A DNA stretch of 64,000 nucleotides, from the NCBI GenBank assembly GCA_009599575.1, contig VWND01000011.1:1049361-1113360 (forward strand), in the 5' to 3' direction. Positions 33,851 to 44,717 of this stretch are shown here, one piece after another. Positions within the stretch are counted from its first letter, which is position 1, and the number at the start of each line of letters is the position of its first letter. Made by a program: the position numbers and the translations under genes. This DNA is from Blumeriella jaapii. Taxonomy: Eukaryota > Ascomycota > Leotiomycetes > Helotiales > Drepanopezizaceae. The notes under the pieces were generated by a model. The model was not told the DNA's origin and searched no databases. It was given only the letters and a program-made list of their open reading frames with translations.

Positions 33851-34420
33851 ATTTTTGTTTTATATTCGATTGCAAAATCGTATTCAGCTAGCTCGTCGGC
33901 CCATTTCGCTTAGCGTCCGTTTAAACGTTTTTTCGTAAAAAAATATTTCAGATTGTAATAATTTGTACGCATAGTAATAACGTCGGAAGCGCTACGTAAA
34001 TATTGGCTCTATTATTTAAAAGCGTAAATTATAGCTATTAGCTTAGCGTTATAAACCTCGTATTTTTGTTTTATAAAAAAAAGCTTTTTCGAATAATATA
34101 CGATAAAATGCCAACGTGCCCTCGCATTTTTCCCGAATAATTAAGATAATATTCCGTTTATAGCGAATTTCGAAGCGTTTGTTTCGATTTGAATTTTTAA
34201 TCGAAGATCGAAATAACGTAGAATCGATGCTTAGCAAAACTTTTTTTTTAAAAATAAAAAAGCGAATTTCGCTTCGAATAAAAAGCGAAAAAGGTTCGAC
34301 ATTTTTTTTCGTTGCATTTTTTTTAAAAAATTTGTAATAAATCGGCAAAACTTAGCGTAGTTTTTAATAAAACGTTTGTAAAAATTAATAATACCCAAAA
34401 ACATTTAAATATTTCGCTAC
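33851..34420 (-). pseudogene. Gypsy C copy 2 RNase H, decayed
   Basis: On the minus strand: IETNASKFAINGILS near 34150-34200 (ETDAS-type first catalytic site), WHFIVYYSKKL near 34100, YEVYNAKLIAI near 34050 (catalytic Glu of Y-E-x-x-x-x-E-L changed to Lys), and LNGRQAKWADELAEYDFAI near 33870-33920. This is the full Gypsy RNase H pattern. The 99-codon antisense-looking open stretch at 34049-34348 is mostly a neighbouring frame. Confidence 0.86.
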
Positions 34421-35300
34421 GTAATAAAAAAAGATTATTTCCGAATATTATTTACTTTTTTTGGGTCCATTTCAATTCCCGTAAAAATAACGACGAAGCC
34501 TAGAAACTCAATCGTATTCGTATCGAAAGCATATTTTTTCAGATTTTCGTAAAATTTGTTAATACGAAGTTTTTCGAAAATCTTTTTTACCGCGTTTATA
34601 TAATCGTCGAAGTTTTCGAAAAATATTAAAATATCGTCGAAGTAAATTATATACGTAATATTTATTAAACCGACTAAAGCTTAATTAATATACGCTTGGA
34701 AGGTTGCTAATGCGTTCGAAAGGCCGAAAAGTAATACGCAATACTCGAAGTGTTCGTAACGAGTGCGAAACGCAGTTTTTCACTTATTTTCCTTTTTTAT
34801 TCGAAGGCGGTAATACGCTTAAGTAAAATCTAGCTTAGTAAATATTTTAACTTTTTTCAAACGATTCAAAGTTTCGCTTATAAAAAGTAAAAAAGTTCGA
34901 TTTTTAATCGTAATTGCGTTTAAACTTTTATAATCGACGCATAATCGCAAATTCCCGTTTTTTTTCGGTATAAATATTACCGATGCGCCGGCAGAGCTAG
35001 TAAATCTTTTTATTCAATCTTTTTTTAAATTCGAATCGAAATATTCGCGCAATTCGGTAAATTCGGATTCCGACAAAAAATAAACTGGTTTTTAAAAAAG
35101 GTTTTTCTTTTTCGCGAAATTTATTCGATATTTTATAAAATAATAAAAAGCTAGAATAACCGCGGCGGTATCGTTAAATACGTCGGCGTAATCGTCGTAT
35201 TTAAAAAGTAATTAATACTGTTTTTCAATAGCTTTTTTTAAAACGATATAAAACGCTTGCTTTTTTTTTAATTTTTTTTTAAAACGTTTAATTATAACGA
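34421..35300 (-). pseudogene. Gypsy C copy 2 reverse transcriptase, decayed
   Basis: On the minus strand the frame reads [17 protein letters not shown] near 34730-34785, [11 protein letters not shown] near 34690-34720, ITYIIYFDDILIFFENFDD near 34610-34665 (the F-D-D-I box is intact), YENLKKYAFDTNTIEFLGFVV near 34490-34550. This is a typical Ty3/Gypsy RT thumb and palm. The earlier FVDxRxLN-type motifs lie in 34900-35000. Confidence 0.92.
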
Positions 35301-35760
35301 AATTAAATTATAAGCGTTCGATTGGATATCGCCACGATTTAGCTCGAAAGCTTATAGCGGAATCGATATTTCGCAACCAAAAGAATCTTAAAATAAGTAA
35401 AATCTCTGGGATATTTATATCGCAAACCACGAAATCGCTTTATATTTTTTTAATTATTTCATAATTATTAATAGCGCGAATAAATTGCGTATGCGTGCCG
35501 TAAATAATTATTTCTTTTTTTTTAACCGTAAATAAATTAATACGTTTTTAAATTAATTTTCATTTATATTTAACTGATAACTTTTAAATTACGCAGTTTT
35601 CTCCGCGCCGCAATCGATAAAAGCTCGTTTCGTACGAATTTCGCTTTTGATTTTTTTAATTTCGACTGAAATTATTATTTTTTGCTTTTTTTTTTCGCTC
35701 GATTTTATTGGCAGCGACGAAATTAAAATCGAGCGAAAGCTTTTTCCGAATTTTTAGATT
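35301..35760 (-). pseudogene. Gypsy C copy 2 retropepsin, decayed
   Basis: On the minus strand RTKRAFIDCGAEK reads at about 35600-35640; F-I-D-C-G-A is the aspartic protease active site with Ser changed to Cys. The following segment to 35301 is the protease-RT linker with frequent stops. Confidence 0.75.
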
Positions 35761-37340
35761 TGTTAGCTTCGAAGCAATTTAAAATTATATATTTTTTTCT
35801 ATTGCATTTATAATATTCGATTTTTAAATAATTAGCTATGCGATGCTTTTTTTTTTAGCAGCGACTGCATTTCGAAAAATAAAAAAAATCGTTAGGAATT
35901 TTAAAATTTCAAAGGATTTTGTTAAAATTATCGTTTTTTCGCTTTCGTTTTTCTTTTTATAACGTATTTTCGAATCGAAAACGATATATATCTGTTTTAG
36001 CCCTTAGGCTTTAATCGTAAATATAAATCTTTTTCTTTTTTTTTTTTTGCGCTCGTTTCGTCGTTTATTATTTTTCGTTTCGTCGCTAATAATTTTATTA
36101 ACACTTTCGATACGATAAGCGATTAATACCAATTTTTTATACGAACTTATAACTGCAATATTGCTTCGTTTAATAATTTTTTTTCGAAAAGTAGGTCGGA
36201 GCTTTGCGAAAAGTATTCTTTTTTTAGTCGCATCGTTTGTTATTTGCAATTGCTATTCGAAATTATTTAAATAAGCAACGAAATCGTTGATTAATTTATA
36301 TTTTTTTTGCTTCGTTTTATCGTATAAATTCGAAGCCGCAATTTCTCGATTTTCCGCATTTATTAAAAAGTTTAATGTTTATTTTTTAAAATCGTTTTAT
36401 ATAATTCGAATATTCGTAGAACATCGTTCGTATCCGGTCCATCTTCTTTTCATTTTATCGTCGAAAGCTAAAATACAAGCGTTAATTTTCTTTTAATTAA
36501 TACAAAATATTACTTTTTTATTCTGGCGGAAACTTCGCTCTGTACGCCGAATAAAAAATTAAGCTTTTTTAGTATTTTTCTTTCGATATATTAAAAAGTC
36601 TTTTATTTTTAATGCTTTTCGGCTCGAATTCGCTATGTTTTTTACGAAAAATATAATATGCTTAAAAAAGATGTTAAATCGTTTTCAATAAGTATTATTA
36701 TCGTAATGCTTCGAAAATATTTTATAATAATCGCCGGTTTAAATTATTTTCTGTTTTTTTTTAATTAAAACGGTATTAAAAAATATAAAAACCTTTTTTT
36801 CGATATTTTCGAAAGCGTTAAGTTTTTGTTAAAGTTGTTTAACTTTTTTTCGAAATTCGTTTCGGCGTTTTTTAGTTTTTTCGAATCTTTTAATTATTTC
36901 GTAAATCTTTTTTTCAGTTTTTTTCTGCTTTATTTTAGCTCGTATCTTTTTTATTTTTTTACGTTTATCGTTTTTTTTTTATTCGGCGCGGATTCGTTCG
37001 TTAGCCAAATAAATCAGAGTCTCGGTGAAAAGTCCTTCCGAATCGCTTTAAGCGTAGCCTTTTTTAGTGATTTTTTCGATAAAAAGAATTGAAAAGTCGT
37101 CGCGCTCTGGTAATAAAATATTTTCGACTTTTAATAAAACTGGTAACGTTAAGAAAAACGATAGTACGAAATCTCTCTAAGCAACCGAAGGTGCTAAGTC
37201 TTTTTAAATAGCTGAAAGTGCCTGTTCGCTGCGAATGCAAAGAGCTATAATATTAATAATAATAATATAAATATAATAATATAATAAAAGATTGTTTTAA
37301 TAATATCGAACTGCCGTTTCGGTAAGTAAAAAAATCAAAA
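35761..37340 (-). pseudogene. Gypsy C copy 2 gag, decayed, with RIP-damaged zinc knuckle
   Basis: The knuckle on the minus strand (about 35775-35820) reads Y-Y-K-C-N-R-K-K-Y-I-I-L-N-C: C-x2-C-x4-H-x4-C spacing with first Cys and His both changed to Tyr. Upstream is a Lys-rich, coiled-coil-like gag with an open 81-codon stretch at 36249-36004. The 88-codon Phe-rich open frame at 36826-37092 on the other strand is the shadow of this Lys-rich part. An ATA/ATT-rich microsatellite lies at about 37248-37288, close to the 5' LTR. Confidence 0.7.
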
Positions 37341-37755
37341 TATAAAAATTTGAAAAACAGGGAAATATTAATTCAAATAATAAAGCTTAGATAAAATTGG
37401 GTTGATAATCAGACTGATTTTTACTTTTTATATTTATAGTAGAAAGCGTATATAAGTACAAACGGAAAGATAAAGCCCTCGAAAAAAGTATTTCCTAGGA
37501 AATCAAAGCGAATCTTATTTAATATGCTTTCCAGCCCCTATTCCGACCTTTTCTTAATTCTTCTTAATATAACCTTAATAACTGATTTTTTAACAATTAT
37601 TCCTATAAAGTGTTTTATTTAAATATCATTTTCAGCCCCTATAATACTATCCGGCCCCTACGGCTTATTCGCAGAAAGTATTATTCGAGGGTTGGTAGGA
37701 GGCAAAAGGTTTTGGCGGATCACCTGACTCATACACGTGATGTTGGTTCCTGACA
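37341..37755 (-). repeat. Gypsy C copy 2 5' LTR
   Basis: The outer (right) end matches the clean 3' LTR, while the inner (left) end is RIP-mutated (TATAAAAATT for TGTAAGGATT). CACGTG is kept at 37734-37739. Confidence 0.94.
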
Positions 37756-37760
37756 CATTT

Positions 37761-39000
37761 ATACTATTCGTATATTTAAAACAAATGGTTTTGTACGAGT
37801 ATTGGAATTGTATAATACGGTTTATATGCCTTTTTGCTTTGTTTCGCTTTTTTTAAGCTTTAAGCTTAGTAAGCTTAAAAGCTATCTGAAATCGAATATT
37901 TTTTATACAATTAATAATAATAAGATTTGCGCTGTTGATAAAAGATTGTTTATTATAAAAGAGTTTTTAATTAGTTCAGTTTACGTCGCAATGCACGCTT
38001 TACTTGCTGCTATTAAAAAGGTTTTAATTAATATCGAATTTTGGTATAAACGTTTTTGTTATTTTGGGCTACAAGCAGTTCGAAACATTTAAAACAATAT
38101 TATTAGTATAAAGTTTAAAAAGACTAAAACAGGCAAAACACGTATATATTAATTTTGCGAACTTAGCCGATTTATTAGAAAAACGAATAAGCGTTCGGCT
38201 CGCCCCAGACTTACTAAGGTTTTCGATAAATTGCACGTTGATATAATATATTTTATTTTAAACGGTATTTACGGCTATAAATATATTTCGATTTTTATTT
38301 GCTCTGTATTTATAGCTCGTTGGGATTATATATATTTTAAAAAGAATAAGACTTTTTAAGCTAATAAAAAGATAATTCGCTTTGCTAAAACCTAATACAA
38401 TCGTATAATTAAAAAGTGGCGTTATAATAAAAGCGAAAAATACAGCTTTACGCAAATGCGAAAGCTAGCTGAACATTTTGGAATGGTTTTAAAAAAATCT
38501 ACTTTTTATATTTTAAAGCAAAACGGTCGATTAAAACGTTCGATTCGCATTTTTAATAGAAAAGCTCCGAATTATTATAATTAATTAGGAAATTCCGGAG
38601 TTTTTATGGCCAGAAATTTTATTAGCTGTAATTTATATTACTAATTTTACGGCTAATATTTAATTGGGTGGTAAAATCTTTTATTAAGCTTTTTAAAATA
38701 ACGTTTAGCCAAAAGTAGAATACAAGCTTTCTGTCAAACACTTTCGAATTTTAAGCTGTAAGGTCTACGTTTTTATCGAATTTAAACGACGCGTTTAAAA
38801 TCGCAAGCTTGCTTTTAAAACCGAAATAAAAAATTTTATTAAATTTAAAAGAAATAACATTTGGAAAATTTATGTTTTTGCTAAAGCTGGAAACAAAATT
38901 ATTAGATTTTTTAGATAAGATTTAATAAAAATGGTTTTATTATCGATTTTACTTTTCAGCCCGAATCTAATCAGCTTGATATACTTTTAGCTAAAAATGA
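37761..39000 (+). pseudogene. Copia F GAG-pre-integrase and integrase, decayed
   Basis: Copia F resumes. The open stretch 37802-38092 is in frame with the GAG-pre-integrase domain: FWYKRFCYFGLQAVRN at about 38040-38090 (the W-H-x-R-L-G-H motif with decayed His). The integrase zinc site C-x2-C reads as IYQFCELSR near 38150-38170. LTKVFDKLHVDII (first catalytic Asp) lies near 38210-38245, IFICSVFIARW near 38290-38325, FGMVLKKSTFYILKQNGR near 38475-38540. This is a Copia-type integrase (E-Q-N-G-x-x-E changed to K-Q-N-G). It is heavily broken after 38580. Confidence 0.9.
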
Positions 39001-39370
39001 TTTGGATGGAGATTTTATATTAAACGATTATAATAATAATTAAGTTATTGGCGGTGAATTAAAAGAAAAAGATAGTGATAACGAACTTTTTGAATTATAT
39101 AAAAAAAATTAGCAAAACGATAATAATTCAAAAAATACAATTATCGCATTTAAAATAAGCGAAATCGCTGTATTATTATCAGCTTTTATTATTAAAAGAA
39201 TTAAAACTAGAAAAGTCTGGCTTATTGTTTTTTTATTTAAACGAATTAATATACGCTCCGATAAATTATTTGAAAACGTCGCTTTAATTTTAATACGTTT
39301 TTATATAATTACGCTTTCGCCGCTGGCTTTAATAAGTCTTTTTTTATAAACGACTTTTATATATTTAAAA
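39001..39370 (+). pseudogene. Copia F integrase-RT linker
   Basis: This is an acidic, Asn/Asp-rich linker (LAKNDLDGDFILNDYNNN near 38985-39045, then KEKDSDNELFE) as usual between Copia integrase and RT, followed by decayed sequence. Confidence 0.6.
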
Positions 39371-40460
39371 AGGTTTTTGCTAGGATTGACGGAAATTAAT
39401 AGCGCTTTGTAATAATTAAGAAATACAAATCACTTTTATATAAAAAAACCTGGATTATTATAAAAAAGGCAAACGTTTTTAAAAATTGTCGTATTTTAAG
39501 TTTTAAATTACTGTTTAAATCTAAAAGAAATAAAAACGGTAAAATTGACAAATACAAGATTCGGTTCGTCGTTTAAAGATTTTTTTAAAAATACAGTCGA
39601 AATTATAACTAAATTTACGCTGGTGTTTGCAAATCGGCTGTTTGAAAGATCGCTATTAGTATTGCTGTTATAATAGATTACGAATTTAAATAATACGATA
39701 TGGAAATTGCATTTTTAAATAATAATAATACAAATAACGATATTTACGTCAAATCTTTTTTTTGGCTAGATCGAATCAAAAATCAGATTTATTTATAACT
39801 ATTGTTTTAAATTGCTTAAAGTTCTGTACGATTTTAAGCAATTTTTACGACTTTAGCAAATTAAATTTCGTACGAAGCTAGCTAAGCTTAACTTTTATTT
39901 TATAAAAACCGATAATTGCGTTTATATAAATAGGATTATTAAGATTTGCATCGTTATTTACGTCGACGATTTTTTAATATTGGCCAAAAAAAACTTTGTT
40001 TTCGATAAATTCAAAAAAGATTTGCATGCTTTTTTCGATATGCAGTCGCAAGAAAAAGCAAAATATTTTTTAGATATTCGTATTATCAAAAATAAAATAA
40101 CATATATTATTTCTTTTTATTAAAATGCTTATATTAATAAAGTTTTAGACAAATTCGGTATATTTAATTATAAAAGCGCAATTATGCTTTTTTGCGTCGG
40201 GTTTCGAAATTTATATAATTAAATTCGAGGGCCAGGCCATATTTTACGATATTAAACTATATTAATCGATTTGCGGCTTTTTATAATATTTCGCTATTTA
40301 AATACGCTGAAATATTATATACTATTGTTTTGTTTTAGCTAAATTTCTTATAAACCCGTTTTTACAACATATCGCCGCCGCTAAACGCGTAATATAATAT
40401 TTATAAAAAACAAAAATGTTTTGTTTAGTATTTAAAAAACAAGTTACAAACAAGGCCAAA
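39371..40460 (+). pseudogene. Copia F reverse transcriptase, decayed
   Basis: It shows KYKIRFVV-like remains near 39550, then a decayed VFANRLFE/AVIIDYEFKQYDMEIAFLN segment at 39650-39720 (the Copia D-x-x-x-A-F-L-N motif). An intact VIYVDDFLI lies at about 39955-39980, followed by KKNFVFDKFKKDLHAFFDMQ and FLDIRI. The YVDD box is intact although surrounded by stops. It ends in the connection domain with TRF- and PPL-like remains. Confidence 0.9.
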
Positions 40461-40945
40461 ATAAAGCTATATAGCTTTTGCGATTTTGATTAGATTAAAG
40501 CCCGAATAAATAAAATATTATATAATAGTGCTGCGTTTTTTTTTTGCAAAAGCTGTTTTTACAATTATTTTAAAGCGCTAAATTATCGTTTGCTTTTTTT
40601 TTTACTAAAGCTGAATACGTTGCTATATGTAAATTCGCTTAAAAAGCCGTTTGGATCCGTTAAGTTTTATAAGAAATGGATTACAATCGCTTAGATGCTT
40701 AATATATCGAAATGAATTGCGACAGCCAAAAAGCTTTTTTATTAGCTGAAAACTCCGAATATTACTAACGCACCAAGTATATTAATATCAAATATTATTA
40801 CGTTCGTTCCGAAATTGCTGCTAATAGGCTAGATTTGTATTACGTTTAAAGCAAGGATAATGCAGCTGACGGCTTTATAAAGCTATTTTCGAAAACTAAC
40901 CACGTTGCATAATATAAGCTGCTAGGCTTACAATTATTCGATTTG
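40461..40945 (+). pseudogene. Copia F RNase H, decayed
   Basis: Copia RNase H pattern: TKAEYVAICKFAQKAVWI near 40605-40655, EMNCDSQKAFLLAENSEYYQRTKYINIKYYYVRS near 40710-40810 (D-N-Q-x-A and H-I-x-I-x-Y-H-x-x-R motifs with His as Tyr), then DNAADGFIKLFSK near 40855-40900. The reading ends near 40945. Confidence 0.9.
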
Positions 40946-41161
40946 AAGGTTTAATATAAAATTAATAAAAAAAGGGGTGTATTATATAAATATACAAATA
41001 TAAAAGGTTTTACAGCGCTTTTTAAAAACGCTGAGTTTACTTTCAGAATATACAAAATAAATAACGCACAAAACATATATAACGTTATAGCTAGTTTTTT
41101 TTTTTTAACAAGCGTATTACAGTCAGTTTTAAAACTGCTATTGCACGCTGTCAAAAGGGTA
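40946..41161 (+). other. Copia F 3' untranslated region with two purine tracts
   Basis: A run AAAAAAAGGGGTGT lies at 40968-40981, about 180 bp before the LTR, and a second tract AAAAGGGTA at 41153-41161 directly abuts the LTR. The second is the likely polypurine tract. The first has the same form and may be a fossil or an extra one. The antisense 67-codon frame 40951-41154 is a shadow. Confidence 0.55.
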
Positions 41162-41340
41162 TGTTGCTAGATTAAATGTCACGTGTTGCTTATATAACTG
41201 GTTGCTAAGACGACTAGTTCCCGAGTATCGTATACGCCCTATAAGGGCGCATACCATACCTAGAATATTACTACAAGTCAACCAACCCTATCGTGTGCAT
41301 TTATTGCTCCCTCTGTCTACTGGTCAAGATATTAGCAATA
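41162..41340 (+). repeat. Copia F 3' LTR
   Basis: It is paired with 23502-23680. The inner end is RIP-mutated and the outer end clean. CACGTG lies at 41180-41185. It is followed by GTTTT. Confidence 0.93.
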
Positions 41341-42335
41341 GTTTTACGTCGACGATATTTAAGTTTTATATTACGCTTTTTATTCGTTAAAAGCCGACGA
41401 AATTATTTTCGGTCTGAAAAAAGCTTACGAGCTTATAAGTATAAAAAATCTGAATTACTTTTTCGGAATTCGTATTTTACGAAACAAATAAAAAAAAAAG
41501 TTTTTTTACTTTACGATTCGTATATCGAAAAAATCGCTACGAAATTTGATATATGCAAAAGGCGCTTTTCAAATACGCTTTTTCTAATCTGCGAATTTGT
41601 TAAAAACCTCGGCATAACCACGTTTTCGCAAATTAAAAAATATTAAAAAAAAATCGGTTTAATTTTGTATACGGCTATTATGTTTCGATTCGACGTAGCT
41701 TTCGGAGCTTTTCAGTTTTTTTATTTTGTTATTAATTTAAGTTTCCAATATTTCGAAGCAGTTAATTAAACGCTTCGATATTTTTATAAAACGAAGTTTC
41801 TAAAAATCGTTTATAATCGTAAAAAGCGAAAAAATTAATTAATAATTTTTACCGACGCTTTTTTCGCCGACGATTCAAAAACTCGGAAATTTTTAAAAAA
41901 AAAAATTTTTTTTTTTTTCGAAAGTGTTATTTTGTAAAAAGCTGTACGATAAAACACAATTATCATTTTTTTTATTAAAGCGGAGTTATTTGCTTATATA
42001 GCGACCGTAAAAAAGATAATAATATTTTAACGTTTTTTTAAAAAGCTTCGATTCGATATTATTTTTAAATAAAACGTATATTACGATAATTAATAAACGA
42101 TTAAATTAATCGTAAAAAATAAAAAAAAAATTTTTACGAAGCTTCGCTACGTCGATATAAATAATATATAAATTCGCTAAAAATACTAAAATGGAAAATT
42201 TAAAATTATATATTTTTTAATAAATAAAATATACGCAAACGGTTTTATTAAAAATCTAATCCGACAAAAGCACGAAAATTTCGTTAAACTTTTTAATTTA
42301 CGAGATTTTCGAAGCTTTATCGAAAAGCTCGATTA
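41341..42335 (+). pseudogene. Copia D C-terminal RT and RNase H, decayed
   Basis: Copia D resumes with VFYVDDI at 41340-41360, the YVDD box whose N-terminal partner ended at 23501. Then come GIRILR near 41465, FLLYDSYIEKIATKFDI near 41505-41560 (open until 41646), and FVAFGAF-like remains. The RNase H end reads KLRYVDINNI near 42140-42165, FLINKIYANGFIKNLIRQKHENFVKL near 42215-42290 (A-D-G-F-T-K type with decayed Asp) and DFRSFIEKLD. This is a clear Copia RNase H end, followed by a stop. Confidence 0.9.
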
Positions 42336-43677
42336 ATCGAGCTAAAAAGCTTGTATTTTGCAGGCGTATATTTATTTAAATAAACTTTTATTAAAATTTA
42401 AAACGCAGCAAAAACCATTTTTTAATTAAAAAAAATCCGAACTTTTCGCAAATTTAAAAACCTAAAACCAAACCGTTTAATTTTGCAAAAAATCAAAAAT
42501 ATAATCCGCTAAAACAATAATCCGCGTCCGACGCTTCGCGATAATCAAACTTAAAATAAATTTTTCGATAAATTTTTTAAAAATAATTGCCGCCGGTTAT
42601 GCAGCCGAAATTTTTTTTTTCTTTTGCGAAGCTTTATTAAATTAAAAATTAATAACGTTTAGCAAAAAAATCGCCGCGAGATTTTTTTTTGGATTTTCAA
42701 AAACGAAAGCATTTTTTAATAAATCGTAGCCAGGCTTTATTCCGCCAGCACGTAAAGCAGAAATAAAAGTTTTTATTCGAAAAGCAAAAAGCTAAGAAAT
42801 TTTACGAGCCGCGGCGAGCTTTGCGTTAATAATACGCTTTATAATTATTAGTTTTGCTTTTAAATTACGATCGATTTAAAAACTTATTTTTTTTGCATTT
42901 TTCAAAAAACCGTTTTAACCGTAAAATAAAAAATAACCGTTATATTTTGAAAATCGATTAGCAAAAACGACAAAGTTTTTCGATATAATTAACCGCGTTA
43001 ATAATTTTATTTATCCGAATTTTTAAAAACGGAAAACTACGCAATTATAACGTTCGCGTCGGCTGAAATACACGACGTATTAATTACGTAGCATCGATAA
43101 CAACGAGTTTTAGCCAAGTTCGATAAATATTCGTAATTTAAATTTTCAATTGTTTCGCGAATAATATAAATTATATAAAAAATAAAATTAAAAAGCTTAG
43201 GAATAACAAGCTTTTTGGCTTTAATGCGAGCGCGTTTTAAAAAACGATTATCGTTGTTATTTTCGTTTTTATTTTTTTTCGCTTTAATAATCTCCGGCCG
43301 TTTTTTTTTCAAAAGCGCTAGCGTTTTTGCTTTTTTTTTTCCGGAAATATTATTAAAACCGAAATTATCGCTAATAACGCTTTTACCGCTAACAGCGTTT
43401 TCGCTATTTTTTTTAAGCGTTATATCGATATTTTCGAAGCCAAATAAATATAAATTTTCGAAAAAACCGTTTTAAAAAAAAAAACATCGAAAAAATCGCT
43501 TTTTTCGAAAAGGTTAAAAAAAAAAACGAATTGGCCGAAAAGGCCGATTAATTACGCAAAATAAAACTTCGCAAAATTTCGATTACGCAAACGCCGAAAA
43601 CTAAAAGTTCGAAAAGCTGGGCTAATTGGTCGCGTAAAGCTACGCGAACGATTTTTTTTAAATATAAAAAAAATTAT
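42336..43677. other. Copia D extra 3' region with coding-like antisense frame
   Basis: After RNase H a normal Copia element would reach its LTR, but here 1.34 kb (plus 54988-55242) intervenes. The minus strand is open from 43312 to 43037 (91 codons, FLKRARIKAKK, then TRCYRCYVINTSC). It continues in a second frame (about 42830-42560, TFISALRAGGIKPGYDLLK) with few stops. The plus strand is open at 43215-43475 and has a Lys/Glu-rich stretch to about 43650. The antisense frame looks the better gene candidate. No domain is recognised. Confidence 0.45.
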
Positions 43678-43946
43678 TGTAAAACGGTGATACCTTGTAT
43701 TAATAGGAGTTGGTAGTTTTAGCTATGGTCGAGGCATGGACCCCTCCGAGACCCCTTGCCACTGACTATTTTCAACAGGTATAAAAGCAAAGCATTCTCT
43801 TAAATAATACTATAGGTACGCAATCCAATTCATATTTTTTTACTTATTTTTCTTTTCCTTTTTTTAAACTTTTCTAGGAATTCCTTAGATTATTTTACTT
43901 ACCGATATATGGCCGTATTAATCTGGTTTTTTTATTTACTTTTATA
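43678..43946 (+). repeat. Gypsy A copy 2 5' LTR
   Basis: The outer part (TGTAAAACGGTGATACC) is intact and the inner end TTTTATA mutated. TATAAAAG lies at about 43781. Confidence 0.93.
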
Positions 43947-44717
43947 TTTAATAACTTACGCAGAAATTTAAACTTCGGTGTTTCGTTTTTATATATTCGC
44001 CGATGCATTTTTTAAATTCGCAATCAAAATCGATTTCGATATTTCGCTATTACGGCTTAAAAGACTTTTTATATAATATTATTCGCAGCTGTATTATATA
44101 AAAGACTTTTAATAATTTCTTTTATTTTGCGTACAATTATTAAATTACAAAAATGCAATATATTTCAGAAACGTTTAAAATTACGGTCAGGCAATCTTGA
44201 ATTATACGAAATTCAAAATTCGAAAATCGCTCTTTTATTTAAAAATAACAAATCGAATATTGGTTCGTACGCTTCGACCGCTGCGCTCGGCCCTTTTAAA
44301 TTAGATTTCTTTTAGTTAAACGCTTAGCGAAAACTTAACCTTTTGATTTTACGCTTTATAATTATAACAATTACAATTTGCGGCTTTTTATTAAAAGTAA
44401 TAAGAAAATGGCTGTACGTGCATTAGCCTGAGCTACGGAATATCGAAACCGTGGATTATATAATAATATTATATTAATTTAATTAACTTATTAAAAAACA
44501 AGTTTTTTAATACGCTATTTAAATGTTTGGACGCAATTTTATTTTATTTAATTTTTTTAAAAAACACAAAGATTTTTTTAATAGCTCCTTTATTAAAAAC
44601 GATTTTTCTTATATTAAAAAGTTTTAATTTGCAATTTCAGAAAACATTTATTTATTTAATTCAAACCTTATTAACACTTTTATTAATATTATAGACAACG
44701 ACGCTTTTCGTTTTCTT
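43947..44717 (+). other. Gypsy A copy 2 leader
   Basis: It corresponds to 5867-6639. It has an open stretch 44127-44315 (62 codons) of uncertain meaning. A possible primer site (TTTAATAACTTACGCAG) lies directly after the LTR. Confidence 0.55.

Larger units (their letters stand above)
32012..37755 (-). mobile_element. Gypsy family C copy 2, deletion derivative
   Basis: This minus-strand Ty3/Gypsy element of 5,744 bp has 415-bp LTRs (32012-32426 is the 3' LTR, 37341-37755 the 5' LTR) and the target duplication CATTT (32007-32011, 37756-37760). Sense LTR ends are TGTCAGGAACC and CCTTACA. The order on the minus strand is gag knuckle, protease, RT, RNase H, integrase. The end of integrase, the chromodomain and the tail found in copy 1 are deleted near 32560-32600. 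It is inserted in Copia F protease. Confidence 0.94.
23502..41340 (+). mobile_element. Copia family F, full-length, split by Gypsy G and Gypsy C copy 2
   Basis: This is a Ty1/Copia element with 179-bp LTRs (23502-23680, 41162-41340) and the perfect target duplication GTTTT (23497-23501, 41341-41345), inserted just before the YVDD codons of Copia D RT. Without its two inserts it is about 5.7 kb, normal for Copia. Its pieces are 23502-25080, 31506-32011 and 37761-41340. Gag, protease, integrase, RT and RNase H remains follow in Copia order. Confidence 0.93.

Noticed and set aside
36826..37092. 88-codon Phe/Ser/Leu-rich frame resembling a membrane protein
   Set aside because: It is the complement of the Lys/Glu-rich gag of Gypsy C copy 2, which runs on the minus strand; such Phe-rich shadows appear wherever A-rich coding DNA is read backwards.
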